From positions 8,075,685 through 8,139,684 of the forward strand of contig OZ007515.1 of the NCBI GenBank assembly GCA_963931865.1: a DNA stretch of 64,000 nt, given 5' to 3'. Made by a program: the position numbers and the translations under genes. Source of the stretch: Axinella damicornis (Eukaryota > Porifera > Demospongiae > Axinellida > Axinellidae). The number at the start of each line of letters is the position of its first letter. The stretch's first letter is position 1. Shown here in pieces: positions 53,597 to 64,000 of the stretch. The notes under the pieces were generated by a model. It was given only the letters and a program-made list of their open reading frames with translations, ran no database searches and was not told the DNA's origin.

Positions 53597-56500
53597 ATGC
53601 TCTCGCTATACGTGGTGTTTATACCAGCCCTGCTGTGTCGTACTGCGGCCTGGGAACATGTGATTTATGTGGACTCAGCAAGGGGAAACAATACCCAGGA
53701 ATGTATTGATGGCAGTGTACCTTGCATGAACCTCAGCTTTGCTTTCCAACCTGAGTACCGCAGAGATTCTACTCGGTATGTTCTCCTCTCAGGAACACAC
53801 TATCTGGATAATAGCACATACAGTAGTCCTTTCACCAACCTAGCTGATTTCGCTATTGTAGGAAATGGGAATAATTCTTTGGATACTGTAATTGTGTGTA
53901 ATGCTCCCAACTCAAGCCTAGCCTTTGTTGAAGTTTCCAATGTCTATCTTGAGAGAGTTACCTTCTCCCACTGTGCTGGGTTGAGGAACAGCACCAGTCG
54001 AGACTTCACTTCTGCAGACTATACGGTGCAAAAAACCCAGGCAGCTCTCTACTTCTACCTTTGCAACAGAGTAAGCATGAATTTGGTTACTGTGACCAAC
54101 AGTCACAATGCAACGGGAGTCATCATATACAACACCATAGGGTCCAACATAATAGTCAACTCCACATTCTCCACCAACAGGGTCGGAGTTAGTTCCCCAT
54201 ATCCAGGGGGAGGAGGGTTTTACGTGGAGTTTTCCTACTGTGTTCCTGGAGATGCTAGTTGCACCGATAATGCTCCATCTCATGTGGTTGCTAATTCTGA
54301 CTCCTATTTTCACTTTCAAAACTGTAGTTTTGAAAACAACTGGGCAGGTAATATCAACAGTCACAGCAACTCTACGTTTATCATACCTTATCGCAGGAAT
54401 CATGAAGCATTTGGTCGTGGGGGAGGTTTGTCAATCTACTTGAAAGGAAATGCATCCAACAACACGTTTGATATTTCTGATTGCCACTTCGAAAACAATC
54501 AAGCCTTGTGGGGTGCTGGTTTATTTACAGAGTTTCATGATAGTACATCAGGAAATAAAGTGTGTGTAAACAATAGTACATTTAAAAACAATAATTGTCC
54601 CTATACAAACATGTCTGGTACTGGAGGTGGAGGAATGAGATTAGGACACTATGTTTACTATAGGGGAGCACCAAACGTGGATGGTAACAAAGTTCTGTTG
54701 CAGAACTGCTCATTTCGAAATAACTCGGCTCTTAATGGGGGAGCTCTCTCCATGTCTCCAGCCTTACAGAACTCTGACAGTAACCAGCTTGCTTCTGTCT
54801 TTGCAGTGTCATGCTATTTCGAGAACAATGTGGCTGAGTTAGGTTCAGCATTGTACATATCAAGGTTCTCATTAGTAGTTGAAGGCGAAATACTGCCTGT
54901 TGCTTTTTCAGATTCGCACTTTGTCGCCAATTCAGTTCAGCCTTCTGAGATTGCTATACACCAGGAAGGAGTAGGTGCTGTGTATGTGAATGCTGTGCCA
55001 GTACAGTTCCACAAGAAGGCTTACTTCGAACGTAACAATGGTTCAGCTTTTTGCATAGTTGGGACCCAGGCAAACTTCACCGGCTGCAATGCAACATTTT
55101 TAGGGAATGTTGGGTCTAAAGGAGGTGCCATTGCACTATTGGGAGCTGCTTCAATCCTAATAGATGACTCCACTTACATGCATTTTGAAGACAATTTTGC
55201 ATCACTCCATGGTGGAGCAATATACAACAAGTACATTGAGAGAGAAAATCTGAAAACCTATGCCAGCTGCTTCATTCATCACACAAATCCTTTCCTTGAC
55301 CCTAACGAGTGGAATGCCATCTTCTACTTCCACAACAACTCTGCCACCCTCAGAGGAAAATCCATTCATTCTACATCCATACTCCCGTGTTCAATGGCTG
55401 GTGGGTTTGGAGTGGAGAGTACTAGCAGCATCCTCTGCTGGAGAAATTGGATCTATGTCAACACCAGCTGTAGCTCAGAGATCAGCACCGATACTGGCAG
55501 CATTGAATTCACAGGATCATCTTCTGTGAAAGCCATTCCAGGGAAAATCTTCCACCTACCAATCACCATTCAAGATGACCTCGGCCATAACATAAACACT
55601 GAAACTGTTTTCACTGCTACATCAAGAAACTCGACCGCAGCTTTAGTCGATCCCCTCTTTAGGTATATCTCAAGTGAGGCTGTTAAGGTGAATGGATTGG
55701 AAAACAGCAGTTTTACATTGGACCTAGTCAATGCTGGTGACCAAGTGTGGCACGTCGAAGTCAGCATCAGTCTACAACTCTGCCCTCCCGGTTTTGAACC
55801 TGTTGACAATACCACAAAGAGCAAGTGCACATGCTCAAAGAATTATGCTGGAAAAGTTATATGTGATCCCTCAACGTACATAGCATACTTGGAGAATGTG
55901 CACTGGATGGGGACATTACCTGGACACCCAGACACATTGGCAGTGTCACTCTGTCTTCCTGGATTTTGTTACACTGACCATCATAAGGCTTTCCTCCCGC
56001 TTCCAAAGTCAATACTTGAAGTTGATGCGCACATCTGTGGCAGGATGCACCGCACAGGTATCTTCTGTGGAGAGTGTGAACGTGGTTATGGACCAGCTGT
56101 TAACTCAGAAACATACGAGTGTGTTTCCTGTACCAATGGCACAAATATAGCAGCCAATGCCACCTACTATTCTCTCTCTGTGCACCTCCCACTTCTAATA
56201 TTCTTTGCAGTAATCATCATTTTCAACATTAAGCTGACAACAGGACCGGCAAATGCCTTCATTGTCTATAGCCAGGTGATTGCAAGCATGTTCGACCTTG
56301 ATGCTGACCAGCACATTCCACTCAACTTCATCACCAACAATACTGATGCCCTACTAAATGCGTATAGAGTTCCTTATGGCATCTTTAACTTGAACTTCTT
56401 GGAAAGATTTATCCAGCCTCTCTGTCTTGGAACAAATCTCAATGCCTTAGACATCCTTCAGTTGGACTACCTTGTTGCATTCTTTCCACTCCTCATGATC

Positions 56501-57673
56501 ATAGTGGTCATAGTCATCATTAAGGTATGGGCCAGTCGGTGCAGGTGTTTAAGGAGGAAGTATAGATTGACATCACTCTTGGAAAGCAAATTTCACCAGT
56601 TGAAAGTTGGAAAGTCGCTCATTCATGCCTTTGCTGCTTTCCTTCTTCTCTCCTACACTAGATTTAGTCTGGCTTCTTCATACATTGTGAACTTGCATCC
56701 ACTGATCGACAAGAATGGAAACCACATTGACCAGCGAAGATCATACTATGCTGGCCAGTTTACTGCAAGCGATCCCAAATATATTTTCAGGTACTTCTTG
56801 CCTGCTTGTATCATATTTGCCACCTTTGTGGCTATCCCCCCACTGCTGCTCCTGGAGTACCCTGTGAAGTGGCTGGAGTGGTGTATTAGCAAATTCGAAT
56901 ATCTGTGGAGGTTCTACCCAGTGGACAAGGTACACATTTTGCTGGACACATTCCAGGGTTGTTACAAGAACAAAATGAGGTTCTTTGCTGGACTCTACTT
57001 CCTATTCCGCCTTAGCATCAATGTCTCCTACATCCTCACAGACACCTGGCTGCAGCAATTCATCGTACAGCAAATTACTTGTGTTATATTCATTGTGCTA
57101 ATAGCCTTGTGTCAGCCATACACTGAAGAAAATAAAATCTTCAACTACATCGACACTCTCATGTTCACCAACTTAGCCCTTGTAAATGCCCTGAGCTTGT
57201 ATTTGTACGCATTCGCACAGACTAACCCTGGACAACCGTTACCCATCTCAGCATTTGTGGTTCAATATGTCCTTGTGTTCCTACCATTGCTATACATGAT
57301 CAGTTATCTCATCTGGTTCCTCTCAAAGCCCGCTTGCCACAAATACCAGGTGAAGCAATTCATCGGAAAACTCTGCTTGCTCTGCTGCTTTAAAACCAAT
57401 TGCTGTAACATTAGCTACAGAAATCTGGAGACTGCCACTGACTTCAGAGACACAGTGACAACAACAGAGGTCATTTTAGACGAACCAGAGGATGAGATGG
57501 AGGCCATGCTACAGAGAGCTGAGGCCATCAACACTTACACACCTCAAAGTGTGACTGCTACTGCTGTGCAAGTGGTGGAGCAAAGAGAATTAGAGGATTC
57601 AGGGCTCCATTGTCAGTCCTCTAAGGGAACTAGTAGCGGATATGGAACCACAGGACACAGCACAAATCTCTAG
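53597..57673 (+). CDS. Pmp-like beta-helix ectodomain / multi-pass membrane protein (copy 2)
   Basis: Same 1358-residue single-exon product as at 11913, with signal peptide, glycine-rich beta-helix ectodomain, Cys-rich stalk, about eight membrane spans and acidic tail in the same places. Comparing the two translations I count 13 substitutions and no indel. Five are in the beta-helix part (for example Q60R, and a CYAP to CNAP change that adds an Asn), one in the stalk (Y to H), six in the membrane part (including M to I and C to S just after span 2, K to R in LLSYTKFS), and one in the tail. Both copies therefore appear intact and under constraint, or are extremely young. TGF-beta gene 5 starts 1.41 kb downstream. 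Function unknown. Confidence 0.88.
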   Translation: MLSLYVVFIPALLCRTAAWEHVIYVDSARGNNTQECIDGSVPCMNLSFAFQPEYRRDSTRYVLLSGTHYLDNSTYSSPFTNLADFAIVGNGNNSLDTVIVCNAPNSSLAFVEVSNVYLERVTFSHCAGLRNSTSRDFTSADYTVQKTQAALYFYLCNRVSMNLVTVTNSHNATGVIIYNTIGSNIIVNSTFSTNRVGVSSPYPGGGGFYVEFSYCVPGDASCTDNAPSHVVANSDSYFHFQNCSFENNWAGNINSHSNSTFIIPYRRNHEAFGRGGGLSIYLKGNASNNTFDISDCHFENNQALWGAGLFTEFHDSTSGNKVCVNNSTFKNNNCPYTNMSGTGGGGMRLGHYVYYRGAPNVDGNKVLLQNCSFRNNSALNGGALSMSPALQNSDSNQLASVFAVSCYFENNVAELGSALYISRFSLVVEGEILPVAFSDSHFVANSVQPSEIAIHQEGVGAVYVNAVPVQFHKKAYFERNNGSAFCIVGTQANFTGCNATFLGNVGSKGGAIALLGAASILIDDSTYMHFEDNFASLHGGAIYNKYIERENLKTYASCFIHHTNPFLDPNEWNAIFYFHNNSATLRGKSIHSTSILPCSMAGGFGVESTSSILCWRNWIYVNTSCSSEISTDTGSIEFTGSSSVKAIPGKIFHLPITIQDDLGHNINTETVFTATSRNSTAALVDPLFRYISSEAVKVNGLENSSFTLDLVNAGDQVWHVEVSISLQLCPPGFEPVDNTTKSKCTCSKNYAGKVICDPSTYIAYLENVHWMGTLPGHPDTLAVSLCLPGFCYTDHHKAFLPLPKSILEVDAHICGRMHRTGIFCGECERGYGPAVNSETYECVSCTNGTNIAANATYYSLSVHLPLLIFFAVIIIFNIKLTTGPANAFIVYSQVIASMFDLDADQHIPLNFITNNTDALLNAYRVPYGIFNLNFLERFIQPLCLGTNLNALDILQLDYLVAFFPLLMIIVVIVIIKVWASRCRCLRRKYRLTSLLESKFHQLKVGKSLIHAFAAFLLLSYTRFSLASSYIVNLHPLIDKNGNHIDQRRSYYAGQFTASDPKYIFRYFLPACIIFATFVAIPPLLLLEYPVKWLEWCISKFEYLWRFYPVDKVHILLDTFQGCYKNKMRFFAGLYFLFRLSINVSYILTDTWLQQFIVQQITCVIFIVLIALCQPYTEENKIFNYIDTLMFTNLALVNALSLYLYAFAQTNPGQPLPISAFVVQYVLVFLPLLYMISYLIWFLSKPACHKYQVKQFIGKLCLLCCFKTNCCNISYRNLETATDFRDTVTTTEVILDEPEDEMEAMLQRAEAINTYTPQSVTATAVQVVEQRELEDSGLHCQSSKGTSSGYGTTGHSTNL

Positions 57674-58981
57674 ACGAGATTACAATGCAGTATCATAATG
57701 AATAGTATAATGGTTAATTAACTTTGCTTTTTTCACAGTTGTGCTGTATTAATATTTCCGCATGTGATGGATGCATTGGTTTCTTAGGCTTATATTTATA
57801 ATTATGATTATGTGTTTTGTATTGAGCTAGCTCTCACATGTTCACACTTAATATCATTGTTTGTGTATTCAGGATGACCTAGCTATCACATGTTGACACT
57901 TTTTGTAGAACATTGTACTTACCATTCGGAGTCTTTATCTCCTGCAAGTTTCATCAAAACGTGTATACATTAAGCCATAGAATGGGAGATGTGTTCATAC
58001 TGTTGAGAAGACTAGCTGGCTCAAGGAGTGTTGTCAATCAGATCTTTAGCCATATCAAAGTCGGCATCATGGTAGTGCCACATTCCTCAACTGTGTTCCA
58101 TGCTACTATAGTATTACATGTAGTGTCAAAATGAGTCAGGACATGTTGATTCGCAAAGAGTGGGGTGGGGTATTGTAACTTCAGGAGATAAATTATATAC
58201 ACATGTAACCATGGTGGTGAAGCGCACTGCAACTAAACTACTTAAGCAAATGTTTTGGTGATTGAGTTGGGATTCCCTCACTGGCCAATTGTACAAGCTA
58301 CTATCATAAAATTTGGGGATTGGCAATCATGTTGTGTCACTCCTGACCCTGACACTGACTGGCATATTTAAATTGTACAAACATTTCCACGGGGTTTCTA
58401 ATGTGAGGTGTTAGTGGTACCTAATATGTATGCATTCCACACTGTGACGTCCTCTCATAAATGAATGACTACATTACCATCAACGTACACCAACTTGCTG
58501 GGCCAGGGGATTCCCCATGCACTTGATCTTACAGGAAGTGCAGTATGCCTTGCGGGCAGTACGTATTAGTTAAACCACGCCACCAAGGGCGGTATGGATT
58601 CATTGCGCTATAGATCCCATGTGGCCTGAAGGTTTAAACAATTTGTAACCCAATGGCTTCCTATGCATGCACAATATACATGGCTTTCCCTCAAGTGTGC
58701 TGCTGGTAGTTATTACATAATCAGATGGCTGCCTAATAAGTTATTGCCCTGCTGTCAGTGCTCTGTGGTAAACCCTGTCTGTAGCTTTGATCCACCCACG
58801 CAAAGGGCTACAAACCTCACTAATTGTTCACCCTGACTGAGTGCTGCTTCATTAACTAACCACCATGTACACAGAAAGGGTTTGCTAGTTCTGACCATGG
58901 TTGCAAAATGTGGTTTGACATGCATGATTGTGGCAAGACTGAGTTCCACCACATGCAGATGTCCTTGGTTCCACTCTAAAC
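57674..58981. other. intergenic region between membrane protein copy 2 and TGF-beta gene 5
   Basis: Copy of 15990-17297, with the inverted conserved block at 58229-58554. No gene. Confidence 0.7.
58229..58554 (-). promoter_or_regulatory. conserved TGF-beta upstream block, inverted orientation (gene 5)
   Basis: Copy of 16545-16870; opposite in orientation to the blocks of genes 2, 4 and 6. Confidence 0.6.
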
Positions 58982-58989
58982 AAATAAAG
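58982..58989 (+). promoter_or_regulatory. TATA-like box of TGF-beta gene 5 (AAATAAAG)
   Basis: Same weakened box as gene 1, 102 bp upstream of the ATG. Confidence 0.5.
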
Positions 58990-59083
58990 AGAACCACATC
59001 CTAAGGGGTGAACACTACAGTCAATCCATCGATCTCTGTCAACAGTCAAGAAGAATTGCAGCTGGTTCGAACTCCCCTGAAGA

Positions 59084-60300
59084 ATGAATATCCATGGAAT
59101 TCAACTGCCGCTTATACTTTCATTTCTCACTGCAATTGTCATCACCATTGTGCATTGCCTCCCTATGAAGGAACAGATGGATGAAACAATGTGGGAACAG
59201 ACTGGAAGAATCAAAGCAAACATCTTGGGTAATCTAGCCTTGATGGAGCAACCTCCGCTCACGCAAGATGAGGAAAACGTCGTTGCAGCCTTTGAGGATT
59301 ACATTACTGTTAAGGAAGCAAGGAGAGCACATGTGAAAAATAGTATGCCTACCATCACTACCGCGTTTGTTGGAGAGCTGAAAAAACATGGTAAGTTGTT
59401 TCAGAAGTTCGCAGATAAGATTTGTCCTCAAATGACGATTTACCTCCATGCATGATAACCTCCATGATGTTCATTGTCTCCCTTACAGTTTTCTCTGCAA
59501 GAACAAACCAGGCAAGGTCTGCAAGTAATGAAAGCACAGCAGATGGCTACTCTGTTCGGTTTGATCTGGACCTTCAAGAGACTAGTACGACAAACTCAAT
59601 CATTCAGGTAGAGCTACTACTTTTCCAGGATTCTCCAGTACCTTGCCAGAACAACACCCAATTTTGCATTGAAATTAAAGCTTCCACTGATGGACCAAGT
59701 CCTGTTTTGAGCACCAAGCATACCGGAGCAGAGGAACCTGGATACGTTACCATTGATATTACACCGGTTCTTACAATCTGGCTCACTAACAACTCCATGG
59801 GACCTATTGTCCTTGAGGTATCAGCTTACTGTTCGGGCTCCTCTCATTGCAACCGATCCCTTTTTGACGCTGGAGTTGGAGACAAATCACCAAAGCTGAT
59901 CATCTCAGAAGAGGTAGAGGATGGCTCATCACAAAGACGACTCAAACGACAGTCAGCAACTCAATCGGGAATTGGCTACTGCGAATCTGAAGGCGCAACT
60001 TTTTGTTGCCTGCATCCACTCACTATCAATTTTTGGGATGATCTTGGGTTCACTTTTGTGCTTCAGCCCAGCCAATTTGATGCAAACTACTGTTCAGGCG
60101 TGTGCCCAGAAGTTGCTTCCTTCACCCCCCAAATTTTTGAGTTTTACAGCCGACTTGGTGCAGCAAGCCCAGCGGGATCGATTGAGCCACACTGTGGCAT
60201 ACGTAATACTCTGAGTATTGAAGTGCTTGAGAGAGTTAATAGTGTTCTAATTATAGAGGAGCTCCAGGATGTGATTGTGACCTCCTGCAATTGTTCTTAA
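59084..60300 (+). CDS. TGF-beta-like secreted ligand, gene 5 (chimeric)
   Basis: Exons 59084-59390 and 59489-60300, 98-bp intron with GTAAGT and TTACAG, phase 1; 372 residues. Signal peptide ends at VHC. Prodomain with RIKANILGNLAL, VTIDITPVLTIWL and SAYCSGSSHC. RLKR site; mature domain residues 257-372 (one residue shorter than gene 1) with eight cysteines, EPHCGIRN and a terminal SCNCS. Everything up to about 59627 is nearly identical to gene 1, but the rest follows gene 3 (PCQNNTQF, GYCESEGA, QPSQFDANYC, FYSRLGA). It differs uniquely at NFWDD where the others have Arg or Ala. The coding sequence and splice sites are intact, so this is one of the most likely functional ligands in the array. 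It is expected to act outside the cell on Ser/Thr kinase receptors. Confidence 0.92.
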
Positions 60301-63282
60301 CACATCTATACATCCTGCAACGCCGAGTACAACATAGCAGGATTTGCCCTGATGTATGAGTAGCTAGTGCTCTATAGCTTTATACTTTTGCATCAATCAC
60401 TTTCTGTGATTGCTGTAAATGAATGCTTTCTTTTGCCTTGTCACCAGTGAACATTAAAATTTTAGTGATGCTGAGAATATAGAAGTGGTTCTGACATTCT
60501 ATCACACAGCAATTATTCCAGTGTTTGAGTGAACTTCCATTCCGTGATTTGATCCTTCAAGATTAGGCACATAACTACCTGCAGGGATATCACTTAGCTT
60601 GATGCATCTAGCTACTTGTGACTAGTGCTCAACACCACCTGCAAGGCTCTTGATGTATCTGAATGCTAGATATTGATCCTTAAAATTAGAGCACCTAAGG
60701 AAGATGAACATGTTAACTACTGGGCATATCCGGCAGAGAGCAGTGGCCTCAGTATACACATTCCCCATGTAGATGGTTCAATATTTTCTTGGTGGCTATA
60801 TTATGTTGGGTGACTAGGTTGAGTATTCTGGGCGGCTTTCGTTTATTCAAGATTGCTCTGTACCTTATTAAACTGGCAGCTGGTTCAACACTGGAGACAT
60901 GTACATGTTCCAAATTTGTAAGCTACAAACCTCAGACATAGGTTGTAGAAAGAGGAAACATGCACGTATTGATAAGGTGCAGTGATCATGCATTCACAAT
61001 TTCACTAACTAATTATTTATCGTAGTCAAACTCATGCGAAATAGTTTTGGGGATGGTTACATTAATATACCTCAGCTAGCTACTACTTGGCATTCATCAA
61101 GTGAGTTCTAACTGATTCAATGCACGCACAGTATACTGGTGAATTAATTTGAGCCAGCATATCTACAAAGAGCGTGAGTACGTATGCGTTGGTGTATCAC
61201 ATCCGAGTCCACATGCATGTATGAACGCATCCATGCACAATAAAAATTCAGGTTTAGCTATTTCCGACTGAGGCAAAATTGACTCAAGTTTGTAGGCCAA
61301 AGATCCAACTATATAATTATACATTGGTGAGAACTTAATTCATCCTGACTGAGCTAGATACATCATTGAGTTGGTTACAACAGTGGATATACTGGTAATG
61401 TTAATACTCTACTTGTACAGTGCACCTGCACAGTGTACTGGTAAAGTGTGTAGCTAACTAGGCTAGGAGTGTGCTTCAGCCCCAGTGGTCCCAGCACAAA
61501 ACAGGAGCTTAGCTACATGCGCTACTACAAAGAATTTAATCAAACAGTTTGGTATGGGGATTGTGATAGTAGGCCTGTTGCTATTTCCTGCTCATGTGAC
61601 TAGACAGCTTCTTGTAATGCAATCTACATACCATGCAGGATGTGAAAATGGGAAAAGGGTTAATCTGTGCCATCAGATCAGCATAATTATACTGTTCATC
61701 CAGACAGAGTACACCACTTTGTAACCTACAGTAACAATATGTCCACAATGTAATGAAAAAGGCTCGAGATGTTGCTGTTGTGTGGCTTGCTGTCATGTTT
61801 AATGCATCTGTGTTCCTGACAGCTTGCTGCACTTAGACAAGTATCCGGATTTGTTGAGCAGTTGAGGTCCATTGTACATGCATGCACTGGCATTATCAAC
61901 AAGAATAGAACAGCACTCTAGATGAATAGTTCTTCATCATTAATAAAGCTGAGGCTGTGCATTACAAACACACAACAAGGTTATTTGAACTTGTTTTGTA
62001 ACTCCAAGCATGCACATAGCTACCCAGGACTGAATTGAGGTTGTAATTTGAACATGTTCACTCTAATCTGCATAACTTCATTAACTGTGGCCAATATAAT
62101 TGGCCCAGTGTGCCTGCAGGTGCAGTGTGCCTGCAGGTGAGGGCTGTTCAGGCTTACTGCCAAGGAAAGCCTCACTTGGCCTATAGACTTGTAACTCAAA
62201 TGAATACACCTGCACTGGAGTAGCCAGACCTGATTAAGCTCAGCAATATTCTAGTCCAGTGATGATGTGTCTCACTCAGATACTACCAGTATGATTATAT
62301 GGTTGGCTAGCGTGAGTCAGTAGTAAATTCGCTAGTTCTCTGCTCATGATCATGCAGCACTGTTACCATCAGTGAAATAGCAGTATACAGTAACTGCTGG
62401 GAAAATGTGAGAGCTAATTTCGCCTGTAGAAGTGGGGAATCCCCGGCACCATGAAGTTGGTGTACGCTGATGGAAATGCAGTCATTTATTCAGTACATGA
62501 GAGGACGTCACAGTGGGACAGCATACATACCAAACCACCTCACATCAGAAACCCCATGGAAATGTTTACTATATGACAGACAGTGTTAGGGTCAGGAGAA
62601 GCACGAGTGACACAACATGGTTGCCAATCTCCTAATTTGATGATGGTAGTCATAGTTGTAGGAATTCCTATGCCCTTGGTAGCTTGTACACTTGGCCAGT
62701 GAGAAATCCCACTCAGAAATCACTGAAATATTTGCTTAAGTAGCTAGTTGTATTTACAGCACGCTTCACTATCATGGTCACTCGTGTGTGATTTATCGCC
62801 TGAAGTTACAATTCCCTAATCTTTGCAAATCAACCTGTCCTGATCGTGACACTGTCTACATTCAGTTTCTCCCTGAGCTGCACCATTGAGCTGAATACAG
62901 CAGCCGGTGATGTCAGTTATGTTGCGTCTGTTCCATGTCTAGAATGCAATCACATACAGTCATACCAGCTATTATATCTTTGTTAATCATTTCATCAACG
63001 TATCTTGCAGGATGTGAATGCAGGAAAACTTTCTGTGCTTGCAAACATGAGCTTAGATCATTCTGATGGGATAGTAGTGATATGGAACCTTGTGGGCAAT
63101 AGCTAGCTGCACCTCACCAATTTCTTCATCCTGACTGCTTCACCAGCTAACCACTAATTAATTTGAGAGTAGAAATTATGTCTGTTAGTTCCCCATCACG
63201 GAACGCAAGCTGTGGCTTGACATGCATGATTGCGGCATGACTCGGTTTCCACCATGGATGCCCTTGGTTCCACTTTGAAACA
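60301..63282. other. 3' flank of gene 5 and upstream region of gene 6
   Basis: Colinear with 46879-49263 and, in part, with 33640-36229. Contains the conserved block at 62431-62745. No gene. Confidence 0.65.
62431..62745 (+). promoter_or_regulatory. conserved TGF-beta upstream block (gene 6)
   Basis: Plus-strand form, nearly identical to that of gene 4. Confidence 0.5.
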
Positions 63283-63289
63283 TATAAAG
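63283..63289 (+). promoter_or_regulatory. TATA box of TGF-beta gene 6
   Basis: TATAAAG, 93 bp upstream of the ATG, same context as gene 4. Confidence 0.55.
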
Positions 63290-63375
63290 AGAACCACATT
63301 CTTAGCAGTGAACACTACAGTCAATCCATCGATCTCTGTGAGCAGTCCAGAAGAATTGCCAAACTCTTTCGAAGA

Positions 63376-64000
63376 ATGAAATTCCACGGAATTCAACTAC
63401 CAATTATACTTTCTTTTCTCTCTGCAATTGCCATGGTGCATTGCCTCCCAATGAAGGAGCAGGTGGATGTACCAATGCAGGAACTGGCTGGAAGAATCAA
63501 AGCAAACATGTTGGGTAATCTAGGCTTGACAGAGCCACCTCCTCCAGATTCACCACTCACACAAGATGAGGAAAAAATCGTTGCAGCCTTCAAGGACTAC
63601 CAAACTGCTAAGGAAGCAAGGAGAGCACATGTAGGTAGTAGCATTCCTACCATCACTACTGCATTTGTTGGAGAGCTGCAAAAACATGGTAAGTTGTTTA
63701 GGCATTCACAGATAGAGTTGCCTGACTCCATGCATGATTACTTCCATGATGTTCATTGTTTCCCTAATACAGTTTTCTCTGCAAGAGCAAACCAGGCAAG
63801 GTCTGCAAGTAATGAAAGCACAGCAGATGGCTACTCTGTTCAGTTTGATCTGGACCTGCAAGAGACTAGTACAATGGACTCAATCATTCAGGTAGAGCTA
63901 CTACTTTTCCAGGACTCTCCACTACCCTGCCAGAACAACACCCAATTTCACATTGAAATTAAAGCCTCCACTGATGGACCAAGTCCAGTTTTGAACACCA
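63376..64000 (+). CDS. TGF-beta-like secreted ligand, gene 6 (partial, cut by window edge)
   Basis: Exon 1 63376-63688 (104 codons plus one base), 84-bp intron 63689-63772 with GTAAGT and TACAG, exon 2 from 63773 running off the window. Signal peptide, RIKANMLGNLGL and the first part of the prodomain are visible and open. The sequence and its upstream 2.5 kb are closest to gene 4 (same HVGSSIPTITTAF, same 84-bp intron), but the start of the protein has LSAIAMVHCLPMKEQ rather than LAAIAMVHCLPMKKQ. The mature domain lies outside, so it cannot be said whether the gene 4 nonsense codon is shared. Confidence 0.88.
   Translation, partial: MKFHGIQLPIILSFLSAIAMVHCLPMKEQVDVPMQELAGRIKANMLGNLGLTEPPPPDSPLTQDEEKIVAAFKDYQTAKEARRAHVGSSIPTITTAFVGELQKHGKLFRHSQIELPDSMHDYFHDVHCFPNTVFSARANQARSASNESTADGYSVQFDLDLQETSTMDSIIQVELLLFQDSPLPCQNNTQFHIEIKASTDGPSPVLNT

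Overview
The window is animal nuclear DNA, most likely from a sponge or another early-branching animal. It carries TGF-beta ligand genes with a signal peptide, a latency-type prodomain, a furin site and a cystine-knot domain, which is a metazoan-only family. The introns are very small (82-98 bp), there are Kelch-repeat and arrestin-domain remnants, and there is a dense load of short inverted-repeat DNA transposons and Ty3/gypsy debris. No prokaryotic operons, RNA operons or CRISPR are present. The phylum is an inference; I could not run a search.

Layout. 1-6.97 kb: a decayed gypsy reverse transcriptase, a ~130-bp satellite, duplicated non-coding DNA and a broken Kelch gene. 7.98-9.02 kb (-): a truncated, frameshifted alpha-arrestin. 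9.02-17.4 kb: a segmentally duplicated block with a 1358-residue single-exon membrane protein (beta-helix ectodomain, Cys-rich stalk, about eight membrane spans). 17.4-18.6 kb: TGF-beta gene 1. 18.6-21.8 kb: a LINE remnant, a palindrome, a Ginger-type element and a tRNA-derived SINE. 21.8-31.0 kb: a second copy of the first block (gypsy, satellite, Kelch), enlarged by nested elements. 31-33.5 kb: hAT-like and hairpin elements. 36.3-37.5 kb: TGF-beta gene 2 with the same 3' flank as gene 1. 39.8-41.4 kb: an inverted copy of the satellite block. 45.7-46.9 kb: TGF-beta gene 3 (pseudogene). 49.4-50.6 kb: gene 4 (nonsense codon). 50.7-59.6 kb: a near-identical second copy of the membrane-protein block. 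59.1-60.3 kb: gene 5. 63.4 kb to the edge: gene 6 (partial).

The main biology is an expanding and decaying tandem family of six TGF-beta ligand genes, all on the + strand, grown by serial segmental duplication and at least one chimeric exchange. Two of the six lie about 1.4 kb downstream of a copy of the large membrane protein, so the unit [membrane protein + ligand] was duplicated as a cassette. The ligands keep eight of the nine cysteines of true TGF-beta. They lack the one that normally links the dimer, and the prodomain keeps the bowtie-like cysteines but shows no RGD. Duplicated promoters differ in their TATA-like box, in the orientation of a conserved upstream block, and in copy number of a 73-bp promoter-proximal module. 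Paralogous empty sites allow the ends and target-site duplications of several mobile elements to be read directly.
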